DNA of 36,267 bases. Source: an uncultured Verrucomicrobiota bacterium. GTDB lineage: Bacteria > Verrucomicrobiota > Kiritimatiellia > Kiritimatiellales > Tichowtungiaceae. A program made the translations under genes and the position numbers. The notes beneath the pieces are model-generated. The model worked only from the letters and a program-made list of their open reading frames with translations, searched no databases and was not told the DNA's origin. This document shows, in pieces, positions 10,627 through 19,240 of this stretch (position 1 is its first letter; each line of letters opens with the position of its first letter). The stretch is taken from NCBI GenBank assembly GCA_903826865.1, contig CAIKGD010000069.1, positions 1-36,267 on the forward strand, read 5' to 3'.

Positions 10627-12531
10627 TTACTTTGACACCCGGCCGTCATCCGTATCGTCCCGCACTTTAGAGGAAAGCACGCCAACCATTTTTTTAATGT
10701 CTCTGATCCCGCCAATTGAAAACCAGATGATAGTCACAACGGCCAGTGACAATGTTAAGTAGATATAAAAATGCCACCAGTTCGACCAGAACTTCAGCGG
10801 CAGCCCGCGGAACTTGCCGATCAAGGTAACCACAACAAAAAATCCGAAAAGCCCAAGCGTCCAGCCGGTCACCAGCAGATACATCAGTTTATCCCGCCGG
10901 GAAAATTCAGGCGTGATCAAGGCTTTTAAGCCGCGGGCAGGCAGAACGCCTTTATTACTTCCTTCTGCACAAGCACCCCGGTGCAACATCTCATCGAGAT
11001 TGAATTTTTCCCGTCCCAGCAGCGAAACACCGATATACACCGACAGAGCCGCCAGCATGGTAATGCCATTCATCTCCATCCCCGACAGCGGGAAATCAGG
11101 CCAGACGCGCATGATCACAATGCCGCTGATGGCCAGCACAGACCCGGTAATCATCGTCGCCCAGGCCGCCGCAGTGGTGCCGCGCCGCCAGTACAAACCG
11201 CCGATAATCACCGCGCCCGCCCCGCCCAGAAAAATCGCGCCGGTAATACTGAAGAACATGGCTATATAAACGGTCTGCCTGAAGAGCAGGCTGAAAAAGA
11301 AGGCAAAGAGCGCTACGCCGCAAATGGAAAGCCTCAGCCAGCGAATGTGCTGTTCGGGCGACAGCGGCCTTCCTTTCCGCAAGGGAAGAAGGACGTCCTG
11401 AATCAGAATGCTTCCCCATGAGTGCAGATAAGGCTGATCTGTTGTAATCATGGCGCAAAACATCATGGCGCAAAATAATCCCACGAAGCCGGGGGGCAGC
11501 ATATAACGCAGCACCACGGGCACTGTCATCTGCTGCTGTATGTACGTGCCGTCCGGAATGGCGGAAAGTGTGGAGGAAATTTGCTGCGCCAGCGCTGCAT
11601 GCACCGCGCTGTTCATAACCAGTACGGCACACAGCGGCAGTACCATCATCAGCATCGCGACAATCAGCTGCCTCCACTGCCCGAGCACCTTGGCCATCAG
11701 CGCTTCGTGCGGAGAGCTGGCGGAAGCATTAAATCCGGACCGGCCCTGCCATCCGATATTATTGAAAAACATAGCGGCCGTACTGATTCCGAAAAAAACA
11801 AAGCCAAACTGGTCGCTCTTGTTCTGAAGCGGATCCACCATGGCCGCACCGCCCGGCGAAGCAAGCAGCCCGGAAATCAATTCGTTCCACGGGTACTTCC
11901 ACATGCAGAAAAAAATGAGAACCGTGAAAACCACAAAGCCGAACATCCCCTGGAAGAAATCCGTGATCAGCACCGCGATCTGTCCGCCCACAAAAACATA
12001 CCAGAGTGCAATAGACAGTATGCCCGCCAGCAGAACCGGATAAGCCGGCACGCTGATACCGGCCAGCATAAAGTGTTCGGGAATCCCGCAGAAATAAATG
12101 AAGAAGCGGGCGCTGACCGCCGGGAAAATGCCGTAGTTAACGACACCGGCTACATAGGCCAGGATTCCGGCGAAAATGCGGAATTTACGGCTGTACCGCA
12201 TCTCGAAAAACTGTGCCAGCGTAAGCGCACGTGTCTGCCGGTAGCGGTAGATCACCCAGCCGGTCATCGCAATGATGATGCCGATCGGCAGTTGCAACAG
12301 CTTCCACCAGGCCGGACCGAAACCGGAATTGTAGTGCATCTCGAAAAAAACGACGACCGTAATGGCGCCCAGCATGGCCGCGCCTTCAGAAACGCCGAGG
12401 ACATACCGCCCGGCACAGCGGTTCGCGGCCATAAAGTCCGCCACACTGCGTGTCAGTTTTCTCGTCCATAAAACCACCGCCGTAGTAGCCATCATAACGG
12501 CCGCAAGAATCATCCAGTCAATCAACTGCAT
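10627..12531 (-). CDS. Sodium:solute symporter (SSS family)
   Basis: 634 aa with about 14 strongly hydrophobic segments. It begins M-Q-L-I-D-W-M-I-L-A-A-V, a typical periplasmic N-terminus and first helix of SSS carriers. T-L-A-Q-F-F-E-M-R-Y after the third segment and the G-x-G-A-V-I-I-G-G-L-Y-W region match the SglT/PutP-like layout. The C-terminus is extended by a further membrane pair, as in many PVC and Bacteroidetes SSS transporters. The ATG at 12531 was chosen because AAAGGA lies 8 nt upstream; a TTG 18 nt earlier is possible but has no site. As the only transporter of the operon it probably imports the amino sugar or derivative processed by the downstream deacetylase, kinase and NagB (inference). 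Confidence 0.88.
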   Translation of the reverse strand: MQLIDWMILAAVMMATTAVVLWTRKLTRSVADFMAANRCAGRYVLGVSEGAAMLGAITVVVFFEMHYNSGFGPAWWKLLQLPIGIIIAMTGWVIYRYRQTRALTLAQFFEMRYSRKFRIFAGILAYVAGVVNYGIFPAVSARFFIYFCGIPEHFMLAGISVPAYPVLLAGILSIALWYVFVGGQIAVLITDFFQGMFGFVVFTVLIFFCMWKYPWNELISGLLASPGGAAMVDPLQNKSDQFGFVFFGISTAAMFFNNIGWQGRSGFNASASSPHEALMAKVLGQWRQLIVAMLMMVLPLCAVLVMNSAVHAALAQQISSTLSAIPDGTYIQQQMTVPVVLRYMLPPGFVGLFCAMMFCAMITTDQPYLHSWGSILIQDVLLPLRKGRPLSPEQHIRWLRLSICGVALFAFFFSLLFRQTVYIAMFFSITGAIFLGGAGAVIIGGLYWRRGTTAAAWATMITGSVLAISGIVIMRVWPDFPLSGMEMNGITMLAALSVYIGVSLLGREKFNLDEMLHRGACAEGSNKGVLPARGLKALITPEFSRRDKLMYLLVTGWTLGLFGFFVVVTLIGKFRGLPLKFWSNWWHFYIYLTLSLAVVTIIWFSIGGIRDIKKMVGVLSSKVRDDTDDGRVSK

Positions 12532-12575
12532 CCCGTCTTCCTTTATCAAAACTTCATAAACTCCGCCTTGATCCT

Positions 12576-12988
12576 TTACGCTCCGTTTAACACGCCCGCA
12601 TACTGTTGCTGCACCAGAATCTGTCCGTCAACCCGTTCCGGTGCCAGTGAAAATTCTGAAGAAGTTCCGGAATGCACCACATCCAGCAACAGATCGTAAT
12701 TGTAATGCCGGAGCCGGCCACTCAAGTGATAAACCGTTTCCTCCGCATAAGGATGGGATAACGCGCTCATCTCAAAGGGGAAAACCGCCCCGCGTGTTTT
12801 CGTTCGTTCAACAGAGAAGCGCCGGGCGGCAGTGTGCGGCACATATCCCATTTCGCGGGCTTTTTCTTAATCAGTGCTCTTTTTTCATCGCCAGTCCGGA
12901 TGAGCCGGCTGTTCAGTACAGAGGAAACGGCGACCTGGGAAACTCCCTCATACTCTGCGATATCCTGTATTCCGACAACTCCGCTCAC
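12576..12988 (-). pseudogene. LacI-family regulator, frameshifted and truncated
   Basis: A GTG start at 12988 with AGGGAG just upstream opens a LacI helix-turn-helix: G-I-Q-D-I-A-E-Y-x-G-V-S-Q-V-A-V-S-S-V-L-N. After K-K-K the frame breaks: one base appears to be missing near 12857-12862, and the expected A-R-E-M-G-Y-V-P continues in another frame. That frame runs through the start of the effector domain (G-A-V-F-P-F, then Y-N-Y-D-L-L-L-D) to a stop at 12576. About 138 of the usual ~340 residues remain, so the sugar-binding core is lost even if the frameshift were a sequencing error. By position it was the local regulator of the amino-sugar operon. Confidence 0.85.
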
Positions 12989-13042
12989 ACGAACTCCCTG
13001 TTGCTATAATCCGCCAGAAAAGGAAAACATGCGGGCAGCGGA

Positions 13043-14461
13043 TCAATACCGGTAGTGTGCCGGCTTGAACGGGCCGTTCGGCGAAATGCCGAGATATTTT
13101 GCCTGTGCACGTGAAAGTTTTTCCAGTTTCACACCGACTTTTCCCAAATGCAGCCGCGCAACTTCTTCGTCGAGTTTCTTCGGCAGGGTGTAAACACCGA
13201 CCGGATACTTGCCGGGGTTGCAGAAGAGTTCCATCTGAGCCAGCACCTGATTGGTGAAGCTGTTGGACATTACAAAGCTCGGGTGCCCGGTGGCGCAACC
13301 GAGGTTCACCAGCCGTCCTTCCGCCAGAAGCAGAATGCTCTTCTTGTTCGGGAAGGTGATTTTATCGACCTGCGGCTTGATGTTGCTCCATTTATATTTC
13401 TTCAGTTTTTCAACCTGAATCTCACTGTCGAAGTGGCCGATGTTACAAACAATCGCCATGTCCTTCATTTTCCGCATGTGTTTTTCGGTGATAACATCGC
13501 AGCAGCCGGTCGTGGTGACAAACAGGTCGCCGATGGAGCAGGCGTCATTCATCGTCATGACTTCATAACCTTCCATCGCGGCCTGCAGAGCGCAAATGGG
13601 ATCTATTTCCGTAACGATAACCCGCGCGCCCTGTCCTTTGAGCGACTGACAGGAACCTTTGCCGACATCGCCGTAGCCCGCAATGACGGCGATCTTGCCT
13701 GACAGCATCACGTCGGTGGCACGCATGATTCCATCCACCAGCGAGTGACGGCATCCGTAAAGATTATCGAACTTCGATTTGGTCACCGAGTCGTTCACGT
13801 TGAAAGCCGGGAAGAGCAGTTCGCCGCGTTCCATCATCTGGTAGAGCCGGTGCACGCCTGTCGTCGTTTCTTCACTGACACCGATAATACCTTTGGCGAT
13901 GCGCGAAAAACGTTTCGGATCCTTGTTGAGCGCCGTTTTCAACTGCGCCAGCAGCACTTTTTCTTCGTGACTGCCCGGCTTGCGGTTCAGAATGAAGGGA
14001 TCACTCTCGGCTCTCAGGCCGAGGTGCACAAAAAGTGTAGCGTCGCCGCCGTCGTCAAGAATCATGTTCGGACCCTTGCCGCCGCCCCAGTCGAGGATGC
14101 GGTCGGTATAGTCCCAGTATTCTTCCAGCGACTCGCCCTTCACCGCAAATACCGGCGTACCGGTAACGGCAATAGCGGACGCCGCGTGATCCTGTGTTGA
14201 AAAGATATTACAGCTCGCCCAACGAACTTTTGCGCCGAGAATCTGCAACGTCTCAATCAGCATCGCCGTCTGAATTGTCATGTGGAGCGACCCGGTAATT
14301 CGCGCGCCTTTGAGCGGCTTGTCTCTTCCGTATTTTTCGCGCAGAGCCATCAGGCCGGGCATTTCATGCTCGGCCAGCTCCATTTCCCTGCGGCCGAACG
14401 ACGCCAGTGAAAGGTCTTTAACAACGTAATCCGGATTCTTTGAAATCATTTTTTTCGCCAT
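13043..14461 (-). CDS. ahcY: S-adenosyl-L-homocysteine hydrolase (adenosylhomocysteinase)
   Basis: 472 aa. It hydrolyses SAH to adenosine and homocysteine, relieving product inhibition of methyltransferases. The NAD-binding [11 protein letters not shown] motif is followed by the acidic strand end [20 protein letters not shown] and the C-terminal F-K-P-x-H-Y-R-Y are family signatures. It is the long bacterial form with the ~40-residue insertion (around W-G-G-G-K-G-P-N and after). The start follows the sahR-like gene stop by 2 nt, with CGGAG as ribosome-binding site, so the two are co-transcribed. No riboswitch-like leader exists because there is no intergenic space. Cytoplasmic. Confidence 0.97.
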   Translation of the reverse strand: MAKKMISKNPDYVVKDLSLASFGRREMELAEHEMPGLMALREKYGRDKPLKGARITGSLHMTIQTAMLIETLQILGAKVRWASCNIFSTQDHAASAIAVTGTPVFAVKGESLEEYWDYTDRILDWGGGKGPNMILDDGGDATLFVHLGLRAESDPFILNRKPGSHEEKVLLAQLKTALNKDPKRFSRIAKGIIGVSEETTTGVHRLYQMMERGELLFPAFNVNDSVTKSKFDNLYGCRHSLVDGIMRATDVMLSGKIAVIAGYGDVGKGSCQSLKGQGARVIVTEIDPICALQAAMEGYEVMTMNDACSIGDLFVTTTGCCDVITEKHMRKMKDMAIVCNIGHFDSEIQVEKLKKYKWSNIKPQVDKITFPNKKSILLLAEGRLVNLGCATGHPSFVMSNSFTNQVLAQMELFCNPGKYPVGVYTLPKKLDEEVARLHLGKVGVKLEKLSRAQAKYLGISPNGPFKPAHYRY

Positions 14462-14463
14462 AT

Positions 14464-15411
14464 CTATTTACTCCGTTTCTTCTCTTCTTTGGTTGCAACA
14501 ATCATCACTACAGAAAAAGCCGGCTCCGGCCCTTCCAGAGTTTGGAAAACCTCCATTTTCAGTCCGGCTCCGGCCAGCCAGCCGCGCAACTCGCGCTCAT
14601 CGAACCCCAGCCACTGATCCGCCCACTCACTGCGCACCCACTCCTGGTCGTGATGAGCCAGATCAAGCAGAATCAGCCGTCCGCCCGGCTTTAAAATACG
14701 CGCCGCTTCAGCCAGCGCTTTGCCCGGACGCGCAACGTGATGCAGCACCTGGCTCACAAAAGCCGCGTCCATACTGCCGGTATCCAGAGGCAGTTTTTCC
14801 AGATCGCCTCGTTCCACCGTCACACGCCGCGCCGCGCCTGCTTCCGCAGAACGCTCCTGCACGACGCGCAGCATCTGTGCAGAAAGATCAACCGCCACCA
14901 CCCGTTTTGCAAAGCGTGCCAGCAACAGTGTCAACTCGCCCTCGCCGCAGCCGATATCGGCCACCGTCTGTCCGGTAAACCCGGCGGCCAGCGCGGCGGC
15001 CATAGCCTGCCAACCGCCGCCCGGTTGCGTAAGCGAGCCGTAGCGGCCGGCGATTTCGTCAAAAAACTTTGTACTTTCCCGGCGGCGCAGTTCAATGGCC
15101 CGGTCAACCGCCGCACGATCACGGCTTGCACCGCGCAGTTCAGCCAACTTTTCGCTCATCAGCTGCGCAAAGGCCTGATCCTGAAAAACAGGTCCGCGCC
15201 GGTAATAGACCGAAGTGCCTTCGCGACGGGTGTCGAGCAGCCCGCTGTCGCGCAGCGGTTTCAGGTGGCGGCTTACCGATGACTGCGGCATTTTGAGCGC
15301 CTGCACAATTTCAGCCACCGACAGCTCGGCGATTTCCACCGCGCGCAGAATGCGCAACCGGACCTCGTCGCCCAGCGCTTTGAAAACCTCAAGAATGTTG
15401 GTTTCGGTCAT
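14464..15411 (-). CDS. ArsR-type regulator fused to a SAM-dependent methyltransferase domain (SahR-like)
   Basis: 315 aa. Residues ~1-85 form an ArsR winged helix: [13 protein letters not shown], then recognition helix Q-S-S-V-S-R-H-L-K at 43-51 and wing R-R-E-G-T-S-V-Y-Y. No metal-binding Cys pair is present. Residues ~105-310 are a class I methyltransferase fold with motif [11 protein letters not shown] (150-159), acidic V-A-V-D-L (172-176), and the post-motif L-K-P-G-G-R-L. This fusion followed by ahcY is the arrangement of SahR, the SAH-responsive repressor of methionine-cycle genes described in Proteobacteria; SAH as ligand here is inference. A promoter and an 8-bp inverted-repeat operator candidate lie immediately upstream. 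The C-terminus is strongly basic. Confidence 0.88.
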   Translation of the reverse strand: MTETNILEVFKALGDEVRLRILRAVEIAELSVAEIVQALKMPQSSVSRHLKPLRDSGLLDTRREGTSVYYRRGPVFQDQAFAQLMSEKLAELRGASRDRAAVDRAIELRRRESTKFFDEIAGRYGSLTQPGGGWQAMAAALAAGFTGQTVADIGCGEGELTLLLARFAKRVVAVDLSAQMLRVVQERSAEAGAARRVTVERGDLEKLPLDTGSMDAAFVSQVLHHVARPGKALAEAARILKPGGRLILLDLAHHDQEWVRSEWADQWLGFDERELRGWLAGAGLKMEVFQTLEGPEPAFSVVMIVATKEEKKRSK

Positions 15412-15417
15412 ACTTCC

Positions 15418-15463
15418 TTTATCCGCTTGTCCGGATAAAAGGATATTTGAGCCGCCGAATCAA
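15418..15463 (-). promoter_or_regulatory. Promoter and candidate operator of the sahR-like/ahcY operon
   Basis: On the - strand TTGATT (15458-15463) and TTTTAT (15435-15440) are spaced by 17 nt. A perfect 8-bp inverted repeat TTTATCCG-N6-CGGATAAA (15418-15439) overlaps the -10 box, the predicted start point (~15428) and the ribosome-binding site. That is where a repressor such as the ArsR-type product of this operon would act. Autoregulation is inferred. Confidence 0.6.
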
Positions 15464-15550
15464 GGTTTTTCCAACGCATGAATGCCCGGCGGAGCGAAAA
15501 CGGCAACCGCCACGTAATGATCCAGCCAGCCAGATGAATCATCCAGATAA

Positions 15551-17044
15551 TCAGTTCCGGTCCCACTCGACAATCTTTCGACAGACATTCTGTCCGCAGA
15601 GCACCACCATCGGCATTCCGCCGCCGGGATTTACTGAGCCGCCGGTGAAAAAGAGATTGTCATAGAGCGGACTCTGCTTCGAACTCTTGAAAGCAAAGTT
15701 TTTCCAACGGCTGGAAACCACGCCGTAAATCGAGCCGTGATTGGAATAGTAGTTTTCCTGAATGTCGAACGGAGTCCAGACGTGTTCAAAAACGGTATGC
15801 TTGCGCAGATCGTGCAGACCCATGCGTTCGAGTTTATCAACAATCCGCTCTTTGAACGCCAGATAGTCTTGGCGGGTATACGGATGCTTTTCGTTAAGAT
15901 AAGGAATATGCGGCAGGATTTTGAGACAATCACAGCCCGGGGGCGCAACGGTCGGATCGGTGCGCGAAGCAGCAACCAAATAAATGGTGGGATCGTCGGG
16001 TAGCCTCTTTTCGCAAAAGACGGTTGAGAAATGCTTTTTCTGATTTCCGGAAAAGAAAAAATTGTGATGGGCCAGCTGTTCGTATTTGCAGTCGAGCCCC
16101 AGATCAAGCACCAGTCCGGAGCAGGCCGGTTCAAGTATTTTTTCCAGCCGGTTGACGAAGGTGCTGCTTTCTTTCAGCAGATCCCGGCAGACCGGAACGA
16201 CCTCCATATTGGAAACAATGATATCAGCCGTGACACGGGTTCCATCCTTAAGAGTCAAACCGGTCACCCGCCGCCCCTCTTTTTCAATGGCCGCCACTTC
16301 GCTGTTGAGATGTACGCGGATACTCAGCTCCTCCATCAGACGTCCGAGACCGAGCGCGATGTTGTACATGCCGCCGTCGGCGTACCACAGATCGTGCCGG
16401 AACTGAATGACCGGCAGGCAGTTCATGAAGCCGGGCGCGTCATAGGCCGATGAGCCGACATACTTGATGAAAAAATCAAAAACATCCCGCAGATGCGGCT
16501 CGCCGATATGCCGCGCAACACCGCCATGCATGGAGCGGAGAAAGTCGAACTGCATGAAACGGAATAAGCCGTAAAATCTCCAGAAGTCGCGGACGTTATC
16601 CAACCCTTGCTGGAAATATCCTCTGTCGGTCAGATCGTACTGTTTAGCCGCATAGTCGAGAAACCGCCGCACCTGCCTTGCCGCTCCGGGCGCAACCCGT
16701 TCGGCCTCCGCATCCATTTTGTCCGGCTCCGGATAGAGGTTGATCACCGTGCCGTCGTCGAAAAAATTCCGCCAGTGCGGACGAACCGGACGAATGGAAA
16801 AATAGTCGGACATTTTGCGTCCGGAACGCTCAAAGAGTCTCTCGAACAGGTGCGGCAAAGTCAGGATGGAAGGTCCGAGATCAAAGGTATATCCTTTGGC
16901 ATTCAGAAAATTGAGCTTTCCGCCGATCCGGCTGTTCTTCTCGTAGAGGTCGACCGGATAACCCTCCTGCGCCAAAGAGATCGCGGCGGAAAGTCCGCCC
17001 AGTCCGGAACCGATGACTGCCACATTTTTATTTTTTTGCTTCAT
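15551..17044 (-). CDS. Carotenoid desaturase/oxygenase, CrtI/CrtN/CrtP superfamily (copy 1)
   Basis: 497 aa FAD-dependent amine-oxidase-fold enzyme. The dinucleotide motif V-I-G-S-G-L-G-G-L-S-A-A is at 10-21, followed by Y-E-K-N-S-R-I-G-G-K (34-43) and Y-T-F-D-L-G-P-S. The C-terminal CrtI signature F-F-T-G-G-S-V-N-P-G-G-G-M-P-M-V is at about 468-483. Enzymes of this group desaturate phytoene or diapophytoene, or oxidise terminal methyls of C30 carotenoids (CrtP). Sequence reading alone does not separate these. It overlaps the upstream TPR gene by 4 bp (ATGA) and is one of two such paralogues in the locus, with an aldehyde dehydrogenase between them. That pattern suggests one desaturase and one terminal oxidase. 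Confidence 0.88.
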   Translation of the reverse strand: MKQKNKNVAVIGSGLGGLSAAISLAQEGYPVDLYEKNSRIGGKLNFLNAKGYTFDLGPSILTLPHLFERLFERSGRKMSDYFSIRPVRPHWRNFFDDGTVINLYPEPDKMDAEAERVAPGAARQVRRFLDYAAKQYDLTDRGYFQQGLDNVRDFWRFYGLFRFMQFDFLRSMHGGVARHIGEPHLRDVFDFFIKYVGSSAYDAPGFMNCLPVIQFRHDLWYADGGMYNIALGLGRLMEELSIRVHLNSEVAAIEKEGRRVTGLTLKDGTRVTADIIVSNMEVVPVCRDLLKESSTFVNRLEKILEPACSGLVLDLGLDCKYEQLAHHNFFFSGNQKKHFSTVFCEKRLPDDPTIYLVAASRTDPTVAPPGCDCLKILPHIPYLNEKHPYTRQDYLAFKERIVDKLERMGLHDLRKHTVFEHVWTPFDIQENYYSNHGSIYGVVSSRWKNFAFKSSKQSPLYDNLFFTGGSVNPGGGMPMVVLCGQNVCRKIVEWDRN

Positions 17045-17808
17045 TCACCCATCGCCTCCAATTTTTCCCGCGCCGGCTTGTAACAGGAGTTGTGCCTCAG
17101 AGCGGCCTGATAACAGCGGCGCGCACTTGCCGTATCACCCTCTTCTGCAGCCAGACTGCCGAGCAGTGTAAAACATTCGCTGAACCCCCAGCGCGGCGCG
17201 CGGCCGGCAGGCGGCAAGGCCTGCTCATTTTCAAAAAGCTGTCCGGCTTTTCTCAAATGTTCAACGGCTTTTTGACCATTCCCAAAAGGCTTCGGCGCGC
17301 GATGACAGCCTGCGCCCGCAAGATACTGCACCCGCGGATCGTCCGGGCCGTTTTTCAATGCGGCCGTCTGCAACGAACCGAGTTCGGAACCGAGCCAAAC
17401 CGCCATCCATGGATGCGCGGCAATCCGCCGTCCGTACAGCACAGACAGCATGGCGCGGCATTCGGCATCCTGAGGGTTGATTGCAATGGCCGCTTTCAGC
17501 GTCTGCTGTGCGGCTTTACGCAGCACCTCCTCGGCCTCCCGGTCTTCAACTCCCGACTCAGGTTCGCCGTAGTAAAGCACCAGAAAAAACTCCGCTACGC
17601 CGCGCCAGTAAAATGGTTCATAGACGCCCGGCGACCGATCCGCAACACGGGAGAACAACGTCCGGGCAGACTCCATTTTTTCAGCATTCCATTCGGAATA
17701 TCCCTCATGAAACATGGTTACGCCTTGATCAAGCGGCAACGGCTTTTCGCTCTGAGCAGAAACTGCCAGTCCAATCCACACCACAAAAATGAACCGTATC
17801 GTATACAT
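17041..17808 (-). CDS. Exported tetratricopeptide-like protein of the carotenoid locus
   Basis: 255 aa from the ATG at 17808, chosen because it gives a proper signal peptide (M-Y-T-I-R-F-I-F-V-V-W-I-G-L-A-V-S-A-Q). The longer frame adds 46 residues that overlap the divergent aldehyde dehydrogenase gene. The mature part is helical with TPR-like pairs near residues 30-60 (W-N-A-E-K-M-E-S-A-R-T-L-F), 85-125 and 200-250 (A-A-E-E-G-D-T-A-S-A-R-R-C-Y-Q-A-A-L). It is probably a periplasmic scaffold. The coupled overlap with the CrtI-type gene links it to pigment synthesis or placement, but no function can be assigned. Confidence 0.72.
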   Translation of the reverse strand: MYTIRFIFVVWIGLAVSAQSEKPLPLDQGVTMFHEGYSEWNAEKMESARTLFSRVADRSPGVYEPFYWRGVAEFFLVLYYGEPESGVEDREAEEVLRKAAQQTLKAAIAINPQDAECRAMLSVLYGRRIAAHPWMAVWLGSELGSLQTAALKNGPDDPRVQYLAGAGCHRAPKPFGNGQKAVEHLRKAGQLFENEQALPPAGRAPRWGFSECFTLLGSLAAEEGDTASARRCYQAALRHNSCYKPAREKLEAMGE

Positions 17809-17857
17809 AGCCACTTGACGGCAGTTTACGCAGAGCAGAGCATACCGCCAAGGTAAG

Positions 17858-19240
17858 ATGCATACAGATTTCCAGATAGACGGCATGAAAGCCTTTTTTG
17901 TCAAAGGTTCCTGTGCGAACATTGCCTTCCGCAGAGAACAGCTCAATAAACTGGCGCGTGCACTGGACGTCCATGAACATTTTTTGCATCAGGCGCTTTA
18001 CGACGATCTGAGAAAATCCCCTGTTGATGCCTATGCTTCCGAAACCGGCTTTATCCGGAGCGAAATACGATATGCATTGAAAAACCTGCACAGATGGACA
18101 CGCCCGCAGCGCGTTGCCACCCCGGCAGGGCTCCAGCCCGCGCATTCCCGGATCATACCCGAACCGAAAGGCACCGTGCTGATTATCGGTCCGTGGAACT
18201 ATCCTGCGCAACTCGTCCTCTCTCCGCTGGTTTCGGCGCTGGCCGCCGGATGCTGTGCCGTACTGAAACCGTCAGAACTCACCCCGCACACTTCGTCGGC
18301 ATTACACAATTTGATTAACAACACCTTTGATCCGGAAATTGTCCGGGTAATCGAAGGCGGACGGGAAACTGCCGAAGCCTTGCTGGAGCAGCCGTTCGAC
18401 CATATCTTCTTCACCGGCAGTGCGGCGGCCGGACGCAGCATAATGGCCGCAGCAGCGCAAAATCTGATTCCGGTCACACTGGAACTTGGCGGAAAAAGTC
18501 CTGCCGTTCTCGGTGCAGATGCAAACCTCGCCGTGGCGGCACGACGCATTGTCCGCGGCAAGTTCATGAATGCCGGGCAGACCTGCGTGGCACCCGATCA
18601 TGTCTGGGTTCCGCGCCAATTAATTACTCCGTTCATCAAGGAACTGCAGCAGACCATCCGTCAGTTTTACAGCGGGAGTCCGCAACACAGTCCGGATTAT
18701 GGGCGGATCGTCAACCGCCGCCACTTCGACCGGCTGACCGCACTGCTGGAAGGATCACACGTTGCTTGCGGAGGTCAGATCGACACGAAGGAGTTATACA
18801 TTGCACCGACGATCCTGACCAACCCGCCATCCGGCGGTACATTGATGCAGGAAGAAATTTTTGGTCCGCTGCTGCCAGTATTGCCGTACGATGATGAACA
18901 GGAAATCATCCGTTTCTGCCGGCTCCGCCCGGCTCCGCTGGCACTCTACCTGTTCACGCAAAACCGCAGCGCCCAAAAGCGGCTGATGGAAGCCATTCCG
19001 TCGGGCGGCGTCTGCATCAACGACACTGTCAGCCAGCTGATTCCCAAAGGGCTTCCGTTCGGCGGACGGGGTGCGAGCGGCATGGGAAGCTGTCACGGAA
19101 AGGCCGGCTTCGATACCTTCACTCACTTCCGCAGCGTGCTGAGACGATCAACCCGCTTTGATATTCAGGCGTTTTATCCGCCGATGAAGGTTTCACTGGA
19201 GAACCTGAAGCGGGGCTACCGTTTTTTTGCGGGTGCCTGA
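17858..19240 (+). CDS. Aldehyde dehydrogenase, class 3 type (candidate carotenoid-aldehyde dehydrogenase)
   Basis: 460 aa, the short ALDH3-like length. It contains G-P-W-N-Y-P near 109 (substrate/cofactor loop), F-F-T-G-S near 179, catalytic Glu in L-E-L-G-G-K-S-P (about 203-210) and nucleophilic Cys in G-Q-T-C-V-A-P-D (about 236-243). E-E-I-F-G-P-L-L-P and the F-G-G-x-G-x-S-G-M-G end motif are also present. It oxidises aldehydes to acids with NAD(P)+. Divergent from the TPR/CrtI pair and facing the second CrtI-type gene, it is well placed to act like the staphyloxanthin-pathway AldH, turning a diapocarotenal into the acid (inference). ATG 17858 is preceded by AAGGT; a second ATG lies 9 codons in. 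Its last 25 bp overlap the convergent DUF116 gene. Confidence 0.9.
   Translation: MHTDFQIDGMKAFFVKGSCANIAFRREQLNKLARALDVHEHFLHQALYDDLRKSPVDAYASETGFIRSEIRYALKNLHRWTRPQRVATPAGLQPAHSRIIPEPKGTVLIIGPWNYPAQLVLSPLVSALAAGCCAVLKPSELTPHTSSALHNLINNTFDPEIVRVIEGGRETAEALLEQPFDHIFFTGSAAAGRSIMAAAAQNLIPVTLELGGKSPAVLGADANLAVAARRIVRGKFMNAGQTCVAPDHVWVPRQLITPFIKELQQTIRQFYSGSPQHSPDYGRIVNRRHFDRLTALLEGSHVACGGQIDTKELYIAPTILTNPPSGGTLMQEEIFGPLLPVLPYDDEQEIIRFCRLRPAPLALYLFTQNRSAQKRLMEAIPSGGVCINDTVSQLIPKGLPFGGRGASGMGSCHGKAGFDTFTHFRSVLRRSTRFDIQAFYPPMKVSLENLKRGYRFFAGA

Noticed and set aside
14461-14466. SAH riboswitch before ahcY
   Set aside because: Only 2 nt separate ahcY from the upstream gene, so no leader exists. Control is better explained by the SahR-like protein.
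15408-15542. A 44-codon frame between the CrtI-type gene and the sahR-like gene, ending in an ATGA overlap
   Set aside because: It spans the best promoter and operator candidate of the sahR-like gene, has no ribosome-binding site and no family features. The overlap is probably coincidental.
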